A stretch of 64,000 bases of DNA. It comes from Acetobacterium wieringae. GTDB taxonomy: Bacteria > Bacillota > Clostridia > Eubacteriales > Eubacteriaceae. The stretch covers positions 52,911-116,910 of the forward strand of contig NZ_JAIPPU010000016.1 of NCBI RefSeq assembly GCF_026646375.1, given 5' to 3'. The number at the start of each line of letters is the position of its first letter. The first letter of the stretch is position 1. Below the pieces are notes generated by a model. The model saw only the letters and a program-made list of their open reading frames with translations. It was not told the DNA's origin and made no database searches. Of this stretch, positions 10,011-19,157 are shown in pieces. The position numbers and the translations under genes are program-made.

Positions 10011-12427
10011 AACGACCGTTATTATGGGGCATTATTACCCTGAGTTTGGGCATTATTGGGGTTTTTTACCACTGGCCAGTGTGGTTGTTGCTTGGTACAG
10101 CTGCGCTGCTGTCAATAATGCCGTTTTTGCTTAAAGACACCAAAATAAGCCAGGTGGCATTTGTTCTTGGTTTGTTCGGATTTGGAGTAATTTTGGGTTC
10201 CCTAGCCTTCCCGGAGACGGATGTTCTAGACAGTTTTTATGAACAGGAGGTTTCTCTGATCGGTGTCGTTAATGATTATCCGATTCGTACCAATAATCGG
10301 TTAACGATCAGTCTGACAGCTCGTGAAATAGTAAATGCTGAAGATGAAAACAATCGTTTTGACAAGAGTGCTGGGATCAGAGCAACCGTCTACTATCAAA
10401 GTGATGAAGAAACCGCAGGGGAGCAGGTGTCCTTAACGACCGACGAAGAGCCGCAACTTGATCTGGCTCCTGGGGATCTGGTGTTAATGACGGGAAAATT
10501 GTCTCAACCTTCAGGTCAAAGAAACCCCGGCGGATTTGATTATGGGCTTTATCTTAAAGCTCAGTCAATTGAGGGATTGATGACGGTTAAACCGGATAAT
10601 ATCCGCCAAGTTGGTCAGCAAGTGCGTCTGTATGATCGGATCCTAGGTATTAAACATCACCTGGAACACCAGATGGAACTCAATTTTTCTGATGATGTGG
10701 CAGATTTGCTCATGGGCGTTGTTTTTGGTGAGAAAAATATCAATGAGGAACTGGTCCAGAGCTTTCAGGACGCTGGAGTGACCCATGTTTTATCGGTTTC
10801 CGGACTCCATGTGGGTTATGTATTCTTGATGCTTTCTTACCTGCTGATCGTGTTGAAAATTAAAAAGCAGTACTGGGTTTTATTTTTAGTCCCTGCTTTG
10901 ATTTTTTATGTTGCCCTTACCGGATTTGTAGCACCGGTGATCCGGGCTGCCATCATGCTTCTTTGCGTCACTGGCGGCCAGGGACTGCACCGAGAGCGGG
11001 ATGCCCTGAATCAGTTGTGTTTGGCGGGAATAATAATTCTTTTTATCTGGCCTGCCCAGCTGTTTCAGGCCGGTTTTCAACTTTCCATGGGTGCAATGTT
11101 GGGGATTATTCTTTTTTATCTCCCGTTGCTGTATGCCTATGAAAAACACAAAAATAAAAAAAGGGTGCACCAAAAAATTAAGGCGGGAGCGGTGATTCAA
11201 GGTCTGGTGCTGACTTTTTGCGCCACGGTGGGAACCCTGCCGATTTTACTTTATCACTTTAAGAGCTTTACGCTGATGAGTTTCTTATCCAATCTGCTGG
11301 TGGTACCGCTGATTGGTGTGTTTTTGTTGGCGGGAATGGTTTTTTTGGCGATCGTTGCGATTGTTCCCGGGTTAGCTCCCATCATATCACTGTCGATCGA
11401 ATTTTTAGGAGAATCCATCGTGGTGGTACTCAAAGGAATTAATGATCTGGGAAATGCCGTCGATTTTGTGAGAATCAGTCGGGGCGGATTATCCCTGGCT
11501 GAAATGGCACTCGTATTGTTGCTGGTCTTTCTATTTTCCGGTTATTTTTATCTCCGGCAACCCTATGTTCGAAATACGGTAATCAGTTTCGCACTGGTGT
11601 TGGTGCTGATTGTGGCAGCGGCTCCGCTGTTGCCCAGAAATCTGATTGTTACAGTTTTGGATGTGGGTCAGGGCGACAGCATTTTAATCGAAACCCCAGG
11701 TGGTCAGAATTATCTGGTTGATGGGGGTGGCTATCTTTTTGAACGAACCAGTCGGGTCGCCGATCAGGTGCTCTACCCGGTTCTTTATGCTAAAAACATC
11801 CAGGAACTGGATGCTATCTTTTTAACACATAACCATGTCGATCATTGTCAGGGGGTTGAAGAACTGATCTTTGACGGTTATCCGGTCGAGAATCTCTTTA
11901 TGAGCGTTCAGACCAATAACGAAGAACTCCTCAATCAGCAGCTGGTTCCAGTATCCTTATTAAAAAAGGGTTCGGTGGTTGAAGGGCGTGACGGCGTAAC
12001 CATTAAGGTGTATAATCCAGACGGTTCGATCCGTACGGTGGCGGATGAAGATCAGAATAATGCATCGCTGGTGATGGCTGTTTCTTATCAAAACTTTAAT
12101 ATATTATTATGCGGAGATATCGAAACTGAGGTCGAAAAACAGTTGATTGCCGAATTGCAGGCCCAAAGCAATGAACGGGATTTTCAAGTGATCAAAATTC
12201 CTCATCATGGCAGTAAAACCTCTTCTTCAAAGGCTTTTTTACAGGCGACAGAGCCGGAAACTGCAGTGATTTCAGTGGGTGCCAATAATTCTTTTCATCA
12301 TCCCAACGAGGAAGTAATGGATCGTCTGGAGGAAGAAGCCATCACGGCACTGCGAACCGATCAAAAAGGAGCTGTGGAAATTACCAGCAATGGTGAATTC
12401 ATTCGCATTAAAAGCTATGCTGATTAA
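10007..12427 (+). CDS. comEC: Competence/DNA uptake channel protein ComEC/Rec2
   Basis: ComEC forms the inner-membrane channel for single-stranded DNA during transformation. The 806-residue protein shows the three usual parts: an N-terminal membrane and DUF4131/OB-like region (1-220), a multi-pass competence domain (about 225-520, with THVLSVSGLHVGYVF), and a C-terminal metallo-beta-lactamase-like nuclease domain (about 545-800) with THNHVDHCQG and the later HHGSKTSSS. All domains look intact. The start has a weak site and may depend on the short upstream frame. holA follows 57 bases downstream, the common Firmicute order. Confidence 0.93.
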   Translation: MKRPLLWGIITLSLGIIGVFYHWPVWLLLGTAALLSIMPFLLKDTKISQVAFVLGLFGFGVILGSLAFPETDVLDSFYEQEVSLIGVVNDYPIRTNNRLTISLTAREIVNAEDENNRFDKSAGIRATVYYQSDEETAGEQVSLTTDEEPQLDLAPGDLVLMTGKLSQPSGQRNPGGFDYGLYLKAQSIEGLMTVKPDNIRQVGQQVRLYDRILGIKHHLEHQMELNFSDDVADLLMGVVFGEKNINEELVQSFQDAGVTHVLSVSGLHVGYVFLMLSYLLIVLKIKKQYWVLFLVPALIFYVALTGFVAPVIRAAIMLLCVTGGQGLHRERDALNQLCLAGIIILFIWPAQLFQAGFQLSMGAMLGIILFYLPLLYAYEKHKNKKRVHQKIKAGAVIQGLVLTFCATVGTLPILLYHFKSFTLMSFLSNLLVVPLIGVFLLAGMVFLAIVAIVPGLAPIISLSIEFLGESIVVVLKGINDLGNAVDFVRISRGGLSLAEMALVLLLVFLFSGYFYLRQPYVRNTVISFALVLVLIVAAAPLLPRNLIVTVLDVGQGDSILIETPGGQNYLVDGGGYLFERTSRVADQVLYPVLYAKNIQELDAIFLTHNHVDHCQGVEELIFDGYPVENLFMSVQTNNEELLNQQLVPVSLLKKGSVVEGRDGVTIKVYNPDGSIRTVADEDQNNASLVMAVSYQNFNILLCGDIETEVEKQLIAELQAQSNERDFQVIKIPHHGSKTSSSKAFLQATEPETAVISVGANNSFHHPNEEVMDRLEEEAITALRTDQKGAVEITSNGEFIRIKSYAD

Positions 12428-12484
12428 AAAGTGTCGAACGACTTAAAAAATACTAAACGCAACCTAAATTAATGGAGAGATAAT

Positions 12485-13501
12485 GTGAATTACAAAGAAC
12501 TCAATAAAAGCTTAAAAAATAATGAACTTAGCCCAGTCTATCTGTTTACCGGTCCGGAACAGTATATTGGCCATATGATGGAAAAAACACTGATCGGTAC
12601 AGAATTGGCTAAGGGTCTGGAACCTTTGAATTTGACCACCTATAGTGATAAAAATCTCGATGTAACAGAATTACTGGCCACTTGTGAAACCCTGCCGATG
12701 ATGAGCAATAAGCGGATGGTGATTGTCCGGGAGGAAGCTCAATTGGAGAAGATTTCTGACAAAAAGGATTTGGATCGGATCGCTGCCTACCTCGAAAAAC
12801 CCTGTCCGTCGACGCTTTTAATAATCTACTGGGAGCAACCGGACAAACGTAAAAAACTGTATAAAAGTCTGATTAAGACAGGCACCCTCGTTGTGTTTGA
12901 AAAACTGGATGTTATCGATCTGCAGGCATGGATTACCCGACGGGTTAAAAATGCCAATAAGAAAATCAATCGCAGTGAATTGGAGCTGTTTATTCAGCGG
13001 TCGATGTATTTGATGAATGAGAAAAAAACCATGGAGATGGTCGACAATGAACTCAACAGTCTGATTGACTACGCCGGAGATCGTAATGAGATTACCAAAG
13101 AAGATATCCTGCTGATCTTACCGCAGTCGATTGAAGAGGGGATTTTCAAATTGATTGACTACGCCGTCAGCGGGCAAAAAGATCAAGCCCTGCTGATGCT
13201 GAATCACTTTTATCTGGAAGGAGAATCTCCTTTTGGGGTTTTTAGCCTATTGCTTCGGCAAATTCGGATGTTACTGATGGTTAAAATTTACAGCGCCCGG
13301 GGACTACCGTCTAAAACAGTGGCATCAGAAATGAAGCTAGCCCCATTTATCGTCAACAAGTTGCTAAAGACAGGTAAGCATTATCCGATCGACAATTTAT
13401 GGGAAATTATGTTACTTGGAGCTGATCTTGATGCTCAGATGAAACTGGGGGAAATTGATCAAAATTTTGCCCTGGAATTATTTTTAATGAAGATTGGATA
13501 A
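12485..13501 (+). CDS. holA: DNA polymerase III subunit delta
   Basis: HolA (338 residues) is the clamp-loader subunit that opens the sliding clamp. The sequence has the N-terminal AAA+-like region with the family opening PVYLFTGPEQYIG, followed by helical domain II and the collar domain (LLRQIRMLLMVKIYSARGLPSKTVASEMKLAPFIVNKL). The start is GTG 12485 with a GGAGAG site. Gene order comEC-holA-rpsT (convergent) is standard in Clostridia, which supports the call. Confidence 0.92.
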   Translation: MNYKELNKSLKNNELSPVYLFTGPEQYIGHMMEKTLIGTELAKGLEPLNLTTYSDKNLDVTELLATCETLPMMSNKRMVIVREEAQLEKISDKKDLDRIAAYLEKPCPSTLLIIYWEQPDKRKKLYKSLIKTGTLVVFEKLDVIDLQAWITRRVKNANKKINRSELELFIQRSMYLMNEKKTMEMVDNELNSLIDYAGDRNEITKEDILLILPQSIEEGIFKLIDYAVSGQKDQALLMLNHFYLEGESPFGVFSLLLRQIRMLLMVKIYSARGLPSKTVASEMKLAPFIVNKLLKTGKHYPIDNLWEIMLLGADLDAQMKLGEIDQNFALELFLMKIG

Positions 13502-13669
13502 ATCCCGAACATTTCGTACCGATACATTCCGATACATTTTTATGGTGTTGGTGCGAAGTGCTCGAGTTTTGAATAAATAAACCACGATTGCGCTCCGCTT
13601 CATCGTTGGTTTGTAGAGTTGTCATCAATTGCAAGCAAGCTTGAGATTGGCGACTACATACACGCAAAA

Positions 13670-13697
13670 AAAGATGTACCTGAGTAAGTACATCTTT
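13670..13697 (-). terminator. Terminator shared by rpsT and holA
   Basis: AAAGATGTAC, loop, GTACATCTTT. The run of seven A at 13666-13672 becomes a T-run on the minus strand, so it chiefly ends rpsT. The rest of 13502-13669 holds another hairpin (around 13580-13611, AACCACGAT with ATCGTTGGTT) and no gene that I can support. Confidence 0.8.
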
Positions 13698-13744
13698 GGA
13701 TAGACCCTAGAGACACGGGTTTTGGGAATATATAAATGAGGTAA

Positions 13745-14011
13745 TTAAGCAGTCATCTTGTTTAAGATTCTAGCCAAAGTACTTTTTTTACGCGCTGCAG
13801 TGTTTTTATGTAAAACACCTTTTGTAACAGCCATATCAATTTTCTTTGTCGCTAAACGAAAAGCTTCCTGCGCTGCTTCGACGTTACCTTCAGTAACTGC
13901 AAGATCAAATTTCTTTACAGAAGTCTTAAGATTAGTTTTTACCATCTTATTTCGCAGACGACTGATTTCATTTGTTTTAGCTCGTTTCATAGCCGATTTA
14001 ATGTTAGCCAT
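13745..14011 (-). CDS. rpsT: 30S ribosomal protein S20
   Basis: This is a small basic protein of 88 residues that binds 16S rRNA early in 30S assembly. It starts MANIKSAMKRAKTNEISRLRN, the canonical S20 opening, and keeps the Lys/Arg-rich helical layout through to the end HKNTAARKKSTLARILNKM. The ribosome site is a strong GAGGGGGGTGA. It is monocistronic, with its own promoter and terminator, and divergent from lepA. Confidence 0.97.
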   Translation of the reverse strand: MANIKSAMKRAKTNEISRLRNKMVKTNLKTSVKKFDLAVTEGNVEAAQEAFRLATKKIDMAVTKGVLHKNTAARKKSTLARILNKMTA

Positions 14012-14045
14012 GGGTTCACCCCCCTCATTTATTTATAACATAGCA

Positions 14046-14074
14046 ATTCTAACACATTTGCAGCGACTTATCAA
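14046..14074 (-). promoter_or_regulatory. rpsT promoter
   Basis: On the minus strand TTGATA (14074-14069), 17 bases, TAGAAT (14051-14046). The divergent lepA promoter is probably TTGATA (14102) with TATAAT (14123-14128), though its spacer is only 15 bases. Confidence 0.7.
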
Positions 14075-14188
14075 GAAAAAACGTGACAAAAAAAATATTT
14101 CTTGATAGAATATTGATCTAGGTATAATACGAGGGATTTAAAGCACATTTCAACCATTGATATAGATTTGAAAGTTGAGGACAGAAAA

Positions 14189-15994
14189 TTGACAAACAAA
14201 CAAAAACATACCCGAAATTTTTCGATTATTGCCCATATTGATCATGGTAAATCAACCCTGGCAGATCGGCTGATTGAAGATACCGGGTTGATGAGTAAAC
14301 GGGATATGGAAGAACAGTTTCTGGATAATATGGATATTGAACGGGAACGGGGCATCACCATCAAGCTGCAGGCGGTTCGGCTGCTGTATACTGCTGATGA
14401 TGGCGAAGAGTATATTTTAAATCTGATTGATACCCCGGGTCACGTCGATTTCACCTACGAGGTGTCCCGTAGTCTGGCTGCCTGTGAAGGGGCATTGCTG
14501 ATTGTCGACGGTTCCCAGGGCATTGAAGCCCAAACCATTGCCAATGTTTATCTGGCCATGGAGAATAATCTGGAGGTCATCCCGGTTATCAATAAGATCG
14601 ACCTGCTCAGTGCTGACCCGCAGCGGGTCAAGGACGAGATTGAGCATGTGATTGGCATTGAAGCTCAGGATGCGCCGCTGATTTCGGCCAAAGCCGGGCT
14701 CAACATCCGGGATGTGCTGGAGGCGATTGTCAAAAAAGTGCCGCCACCTGATGGTGATGTGGATGCCCCCTTACAAGCGCTGATTTTTGACTCCTACTAT
14801 GATCAGTATCTGGGGGTTATTGCCTCGGTTCGGGTCGTTCAGGGAAAAATCCGTAAAGGCATGAAAATTGATATGATGGCTGTTGGTAAAAGTTTTGAAG
14901 TTAATGAGGTTGGGGTCTTTGGTAAAGGGCTGATTCCAATGGAGGAACTCTGTGCCGGTGATGTTGGCTACGTCAACGCCGGGATTAAGAATGTCCGGGA
15001 TACCCGGGTAGGGGATACCATCACCGAAACCACTAATCGAGCAAAGGAACCCTTGCCGGGCTACAAAAAAGTGACCTCCATGGTTTTCTGTGGAATTTAT
15101 CCGGCCGACGGCTCCCGTTATGAAGATTTAAAAGAAGCCCTGGCCAAGCTGCAGCTCAACGATGCCTCCCTGCTTTATGAAGCCGAAACTTCAATGGCTC
15201 TTGGGTTTGGCTTCCGCTGCGGATTCCTTGGGTTACTGCATATGGAAATTATCCAGGAACGACTGGAACGGGAATTCAATCTGGATCTGGTGACAACAGC
15301 GCCCAGTGTTATTTACAAGGTCATCAAAACCGACGGCACTGAACTATGGGTTGATAATCCCACCAATCTACCCAACCCGGTTGAGATTAAAACCATGGAA
15401 GAACCGATTGTCAATGCTGATATCATGGTGCCTTCTGAATATCTGGGGGCGATTATGGAATTGTGTCAGGAACGTCGGGGTGTATATCTGACCATGGATT
15501 ATGTTGAAGAAAACCGGGTGATCCTGAAATATGAACTGCCCCTGAATGAAATTATCTATGATTTCTTTGATGCCCTGAAATCCCGAACCCGGGGTTATGC
15601 CTCTTTTGATTATGATATTAAGGAATATCGCCCCTCCGATCTGGTTAAACTAGATATTCTGTTGAATGGCGAACTGGTGGATGCCCTGTCCTTTATTGTC
15701 CATCGGGATAAGGCGGCGAACCGGGGACGGGGAATTGCCAAAAAATTAAAAGAAGAAATCCCCCGACAAATGTTCGAAATTCCGGTACAGGCGGCCATTG
15801 GGACTAAGGTAGTGGCCCGGGAAACGATTCGGGCGATGCGTAAAGATGTTTTGGCCAAGTGTTATGGCGGCGATATCAGTCGAAAACGAAAACTGCTGGA
15901 AAAACAAAAAGAAGGTAAGAAACGGATGCGTCAGGTTGGTAATGTGGAAGTGCCCCAGGAAGCCTTTATGGCGGTTCTTAAACTGGATTCCTGA
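14189..15994 (+). CDS. lepA: Elongation factor 4 (LepA), ribosome-associated GTPase
   Basis: LepA is a translational GTPase related to EF-G, involved in translation fidelity or 30S maturation. From the TTG at 14189 it is 601 residues, the usual size; this TTG has GAGGA seven bases upstream, whereas the TTG at 14168 lacks a good site. G1 [10 protein letters not shown]3 DTPGHVDF and G4 NKIDL are present, followed by domain II, EF-G-like domains III and V, and the LepA-specific C-terminal domain ([15 protein letters not shown]...[12 protein letters not shown]). Monocistronic. Confidence 0.95.
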   Translation: MTNKQKHTRNFSIIAHIDHGKSTLADRLIEDTGLMSKRDMEEQFLDNMDIERERGITIKLQAVRLLYTADDGEEYILNLIDTPGHVDFTYEVSRSLAACEGALLIVDGSQGIEAQTIANVYLAMENNLEVIPVINKIDLLSADPQRVKDEIEHVIGIEAQDAPLISAKAGLNIRDVLEAIVKKVPPPDGDVDAPLQALIFDSYYDQYLGVIASVRVVQGKIRKGMKIDMMAVGKSFEVNEVGVFGKGLIPMEELCAGDVGYVNAGIKNVRDTRVGDTITETTNRAKEPLPGYKKVTSMVFCGIYPADGSRYEDLKEALAKLQLNDASLLYEAETSMALGFGFRCGFLGLLHMEIIQERLEREFNLDLVTTAPSVIYKVIKTDGTELWVDNPTNLPNPVEIKTMEEPIVNADIMVPSEYLGAIMELCQERRGVYLTMDYVEENRVILKYELPLNEIIYDFFDALKSRTRGYASFDYDIKEYRPSDLVKLDILLNGELVDALSFIVHRDKAANRGRGIAKKLKEEIPRQMFEIPVQAAIGTKVVARETIRAMRKDVLAKCYGGDISRKRKLLEKQKEGKKRMRQVGNVEVPQEAFMAVLKLDS

Positions 15995-16003
15995 TTTAAT
16001 GAT

Positions 16004-16047
16004 AAAAAGCTGTATTGGCTGAAGAACTCAGACAATACAGCTTTTTT
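16004..16047 (+). terminator. Bidirectional terminator between lepA and the aldolase gene
   Basis: AAAAAGCTGTATTG (16004-16017), 15-base loop, CAATACAGCTTTTTT. The arms carry an A-run and T-run, so it can end both lepA and the convergent dha-type operon. Confidence 0.88.
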
Positions 16048-16054
16048 AAATGGA

Positions 16055-16933
16055 TTAATGGGAAGAAAGATCACGATAGAATTCAAAGGCTTCGGCGCCA
16101 GTGAACTTTTCGTGAACAACCTTGCGGATGCTTTGAATCATTGCCACCGGGTTGTCGGCCTGGAAGACGTTTCGGCCCATATCCACCCCAGCAGCGCCTT
16201 TTTGAAGGGCTTGGTAGGTGATTTCCAGAGCTTCCTGCTCGGGAACCTTTTTGCCGCCGGCGATAACAATCGGAACCGGACAGGCAGCAGTCACTTCTTC
16301 GAAGTTGTCGCAGTAGTAGACCTTGACAATCTGCACTCCGAATTCTGCCAGCATCCGGGTGGCCAGGGAGAAATATTTGGTGGTGCGTTCCATCTCTTTA
16401 CCCACCGCCACAACACCCAGAGTCGGAATGCCGTAACGGTTGCCGGCATCGACAGTTCTGATGATGTTTTCAATGCTCTGACATTCGTGTTCCGAGCCGA
16501 TAAAGGCCTGAATCGCCATACAGGTGGCATTCATGCGAATCGCATCTTCGACATTGACGCCGATGATTTCTTTGCTCATATCCTCTTTTAAAACCGAACT
16601 ACCAGCGGAACAGCGCAGGGCAATTGCCTTGTTATGATCGGGCCGGATACAGGTGCGCAGGGCTCCCCGGGTGGCCATCAGCACATCGGCATAGTCCTGG
16701 AGAGGGGGGATGGTCAGATCCATTCGCTCCAATCCCTGGGTGGGGCCCATGATATAGCCATGATCAAAGGCCAGCATGACAGTGTGACCGCTGCCGGGAT
16801 CAAAAATTTTTGACAGCCGGGTTTTCATGCCCCAGTCCACATCGTCCATCCCTTTGACGTGAAAACTTCGTTTTTCCATGGGGTGGTCAAAACCAAAATC
16901 TTTGGCCTTTTTAATTGAATCCTGATCTGCCAT
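16055..16933 (-). CDS. LsrF-like class I aldolase/thiolase (DhnA family)
   Basis: This 292-residue protein closely follows LsrF along its whole length: an opening DxDxIKxxKDFG, then WGMKTRLSKIFDPGSGHTVMLAFDHGY, YADVLMATRG, and the probable Schiff-base lysine in QIVKVYYCDN, ending with CPVPIVIAGGKKVPEQEALE and GAAGVDMGRN. LsrF transfers an acetyl group from 3-hydroxy-2,4-pentanedione 5-phosphate to CoA, giving acetyl-CoA and dihydroxyacetone phosphate. It is the last gene of the dhaL-VOC-dhaK operon, two bases after dhaK. No lsrK, lsrG or lsr transporter is present, so the substrate is probably a different phosphorylated keto-sugar. The family call is firm; the reaction is an inference. Confidence 0.85.
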   Translation of the reverse strand: MADQDSIKKAKDFGFDHPMEKRSFHVKGMDDVDWGMKTRLSKIFDPGSGHTVMLAFDHGYIMGPTQGLERMDLTIPPLQDYADVLMATRGALRTCIRPDHNKAIALRCSAGSSVLKEDMSKEIIGVNVEDAIRMNATCMAIQAFIGSEHECQSIENIIRTVDAGNRYGIPTLGVVAVGKEMERTTKYFSLATRMLAEFGVQIVKVYYCDNFEEVTAACPVPIVIAGGKKVPEQEALEITYQALQKGAAGVDMGRNVFQADNPVAMIQSIRKVVHEKFTGAEAFEFYRDLSSH

Positions 16934-16935
16934 AA

Positions 16936-17934
16936 TTATCGACTCAAATATGGGGTTTTAGCCGGAGCTTCCCAAAAGGCAAGTTTTTCCGGATCCATCC
17001 GGGCAAAGAAAAGCTGGAAGCCGGCCTGTTCCTGAACCGTCAAAACCTCTTCAACCCAGCTGGCCACAATCTTAATACCTTTTTCGCTGAGGTATTTGTG
17101 AACTCGTCGGAAAACCAAAAGCATTTCCATGATGGTGGTCGCCCCAGTGCCGTTTACGATTACCATGACCTCTTCACCGGCCTTCAGATCGAGATCGTTA
17201 AGGAGGGCATCGGCCATGATCACCGCGGTTTCATCCGCGCTAGCCATTTTCTGGCGACCGCCGCCACCTTCACCATGCTGACCCATCCCGACTTCCATTT
17301 CATCCTCACCGAGATCGGCGAAGGATGCGCCATTTTGAGGATGGGTAGCTGTTTTGCAGGCCACCGCAATGGTTGCCATATTGTCGGCAAAATCCTGGGC
17401 CAGAGCCGCCACTTCAGTCAGCGATTTGCCCTGAGCGGCAGCAGCGCCACAGATCTTATAAAGCGGTACACAACCGACCAGGCCACGACGGTTGGCGGCG
17501 TCAGAGCGGGGGGCATTGGCAATGTCTTCCTGGGTGACTACTTTGATAACATTTAGTCCCAGTTTTTCGACCTCTTTCATGGTTCGGTCACCGGCTAACA
17601 TATCACCGGCATGGTTTAAGACCACCAACAGTACGCCTTTGCCCTTGTCAGCCAGTTTCAGTGCTTCCACCACGGCTTTGTAACCAGGGGCCGCAAAAAT
17701 ATCCCCAACGACTGAGATATCGATCATCCCTTCGCCAACAAAGCCTTCCAGTGCTGGTTCATGACCGGCACCCCCGATGGTGACAATGGTAACTCGGTCG
17801 GCAGTGGCTAGCCCCTTGTTGATGATCAGATTGTGGTCAGTTACTTCAAGGATGCTGGGGTTTGCCAGGGCCAGGCCCTCTAATAATTCTGCCGTAATAT
17901 TATCCGGACTGTTAATAAATTTTTTCATCGTCAT
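16936..17934 (-). CDS. Dihydroxyacetone kinase-like protein, DhaK subunit (copy 1)
   Basis: This 332-residue protein has the DhaK fold. DhaK binds a keto-triose or keto-tetrose through a covalent hemiaminal with a histidine. The substrate-site motif GGAGHEPALEGFVG (His58), the Asp in NHAGDML (111) and the covalent His in GMGQHGEGGGG (220) all line up with catalytic residues of the family. The flanking sequence is divergent from classic DhaK, so the substrate may not be dihydroxyacetone. Start ATG 17934 has GGAGAG five bases upstream. dhaL lies two genes upstream in the same operon; no DhaM phosphotransferase subunit is here, so the phosphate donor is either ATP or an unlinked DhaM. Confidence 0.85.
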   Translation of the reverse strand: MTMKKFINSPDNITAELLEGLALANPSILEVTDHNLIINKGLATADRVTIVTIGGAGHEPALEGFVGEGMIDISVVGDIFAAPGYKAVVEALKLADKGKGVLLVVLNHAGDMLAGDRTMKEVEKLGLNVIKVVTQEDIANAPRSDAANRRGLVGCVPLYKICGAAAAQGKSLTEVAALAQDFADNMATIAVACKTATHPQNGASFADLGEDEMEVGMGQHGEGGGGRQKMASADETAVIMADALLNDLDLKAGEEVMVIVNGTGATTIMEMLLVFRRVHKYLSEKGIKIVASWVEEVLTVQEQAGFQLFFARMDPEKLAFWEAPAKTPYLSR

Positions 17935-17976
17935 GGTTTCTCTCCTTATTTATAAAAATTTGATGCGTGAGAGTAG

Positions 17977-18297
17977 TTAGTTCATTTCCATCAGTTCAAG
18001 AACGGTACCGTTAACTTTGACAAAAGCAATATCCAGATGGTCATCAACCGTCATCCGTTCATTTAGCACAATCGCCTGGTGATCTTTGATAAAGGCATCG
18101 ATGTTGGGTACCTTATAGGCGATGTGGGTAAAATTAACCACATCCGGATGAAACGGAGTACCCTCTTCAAATCTCAGATACTCAAATCTGAAAGGATTGT
18201 TATCCGGTCCGGAGATGTGAACCTTTAAACCCTCGGCATAAAACTCCTCTAAAACCGGTTCCTTAACGGGAACCCCGACGTGCATGATTTCGTACAT
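17977..18297 (-). CDS. Small VOC-superfamily (glyoxalase-like) protein
   Basis: This 106-residue protein resembles vicinal-oxygen-chelate proteins: an N-terminal beta start MYEIMHVGVPV, a middle VVNFTHIAYKVPNIDAFIKDH with a His, and C-terminal VNGTVLELMEMN with the Glu in the usual metal-ligand place. VOC proteins include glyoxalases, epimerases and isomerases. It lies between dhaL and dhaK (26 and 42 bases apart), so a role in isomerising or epimerising the sugar handled by this operon is plausible. GGGAG ribosome site. Exact reaction unknown. Confidence 0.7.
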   Translation of the reverse strand: MYEIMHVGVPVKEPVLEEFYAEGLKVHISGPDNNPFRFEYLRFEEGTPFHPDVVNFTHIAYKVPNIDAFIKDHQAIVLNERMTVDDHLDIAFVKVNGTVLELMEMN

Positions 18298-18323
18298 TTT
18301 TTTCTCCCTTCAGGTAATGAATT

Positions 18324-18950
18324 TTATACTAAATATCCTTTTGCCAGTCCCTCATAGAAATAGGCGAAGGTGACTGAGCCGGGATCTTTATGACCTAAAC
18401 AGCGGTCGCCGATATAGCGGGCGCGTCCATATTTGGCCAGCATTCCGGCGGTGTTATCAGAACCGCTTCGGGCGGCTATGGCTGCTTTTTCCAGTGTAGT
18501 CTTCATATCAGCGGTAGCATTGCGGATTACCTCAGTAGCCGGATAAATGGCATCCATCATCGTTTTATCGCCAACCTCAGCTTTGGAAGTAGCAAAGAAT
18601 TCGTCATAGGCACCAAGTAGAATCTGCTTGACAAAAACATCGGTAGTTGGCGCATCAGTATCGGCAGCTTCTGCCATGCCATAGACAAAAGCTGAAAACA
18701 ATGGCCCGGCGGAACCGCCGCTGACATCTTCCAAGGCATCCGTGAGGGATTTTAGGCCGTCTTTCAGGTTGGTGGTTTCATTCCAGGGTTCAATCTGGTC
18801 AAACATCACATGGGTCAGCTTTTTCATAGTCGTACCATGATCTCCATCGCCCAGAGCACAGTCCAGATCAGTGAGGATGTCAACATGATCGGTGATTTCC
18901 TGAGCTGCAGTAATGAGCATCGATTTGATTTTTAATGGTTCAAGTGGCAT
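18324..18950 (-). CDS. Dihydroxyacetone kinase-like protein, DhaL subunit
   Basis: DhaL is the nucleotide-binding subunit that passes phosphate to the substrate held by DhaK. It is 208 residues from ATG 18950, which has a strong GGAGGTGA site; upstream in-frame codons to 19028 lie in the promoter region and are not coding. Family motifs are DLDCALGDGDHGTTM (the Mg/ADP-binding aspartates), DVSGGSAGPLFSAF, MMDAIYPA and ARSGSDNTAGMLAKYGRARYIGDRCLGHKDPGS. It is first in the leftward operon with VOC, dhaK and aldolase genes and faces the divergent SorC gene. Confidence 0.88.
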   Translation of the reverse strand: MPLEPLKIKSMLITAAQEITDHVDILTDLDCALGDGDHGTTMKKLTHVMFDQIEPWNETTNLKDGLKSLTDALEDVSGGSAGPLFSAFVYGMAEAADTDAPTTDVFVKQILLGAYDEFFATSKAEVGDKTMMDAIYPATEVIRNATADMKTTLEKAAIAARSGSDNTAGMLAKYGRARYIGDRCLGHKDPGSVTFAYFYEGLAKGYLV

Positions 18951-18986
18951 TTGTTCACCTCCACAATCGTTTACATCTTTGTCATC

Positions 18987-19136
18987 AGTATAACAAGTGT
19001 CAGTAGGGAAGTCAAATAAAAATAGCATATGTCAACTCTAAATGTAGATAATTATTTAATAAGTAATATAAAACCGAAATATATTGACATATGATAGCTA
19101 TTGTTATATATTAAACAATATCAAAACTGACATTTG
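18987..19136. promoter_or_regulatory. Divergent promoters and four-part operator between dhaL and sorC
   Basis: Rightward promoter: TTGACA (19084-19089), 17 bases, TATATT (19107-19112). Leftward promoter: TTGACT (19015-19010), 17 bases, TATACT (18992-18987). Four related half-sites are placed almost symmetrically: CAAGTGTCAG (18994), CATATGTCAA (19026), TTGACATATG (19084) and CTGACATTTG (19127). The inner pair is a perfect inverted repeat; the outer pair differs by one base. A separate palindrome TATTGTT, eight bases, AACAATA (19099-19120) covers the rightward -10. This is the layout expected for a tetrameric SorC-type repressor. Confidence 0.75.
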
Positions 19137-19157
19137 TAAAGAAAGTGGAGCGACGAG

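Noticed and set aside
16058..16591. 177-codon frame on the plus strand
   Set aside because: It is an antisense shadow of the LsrF-like gene.
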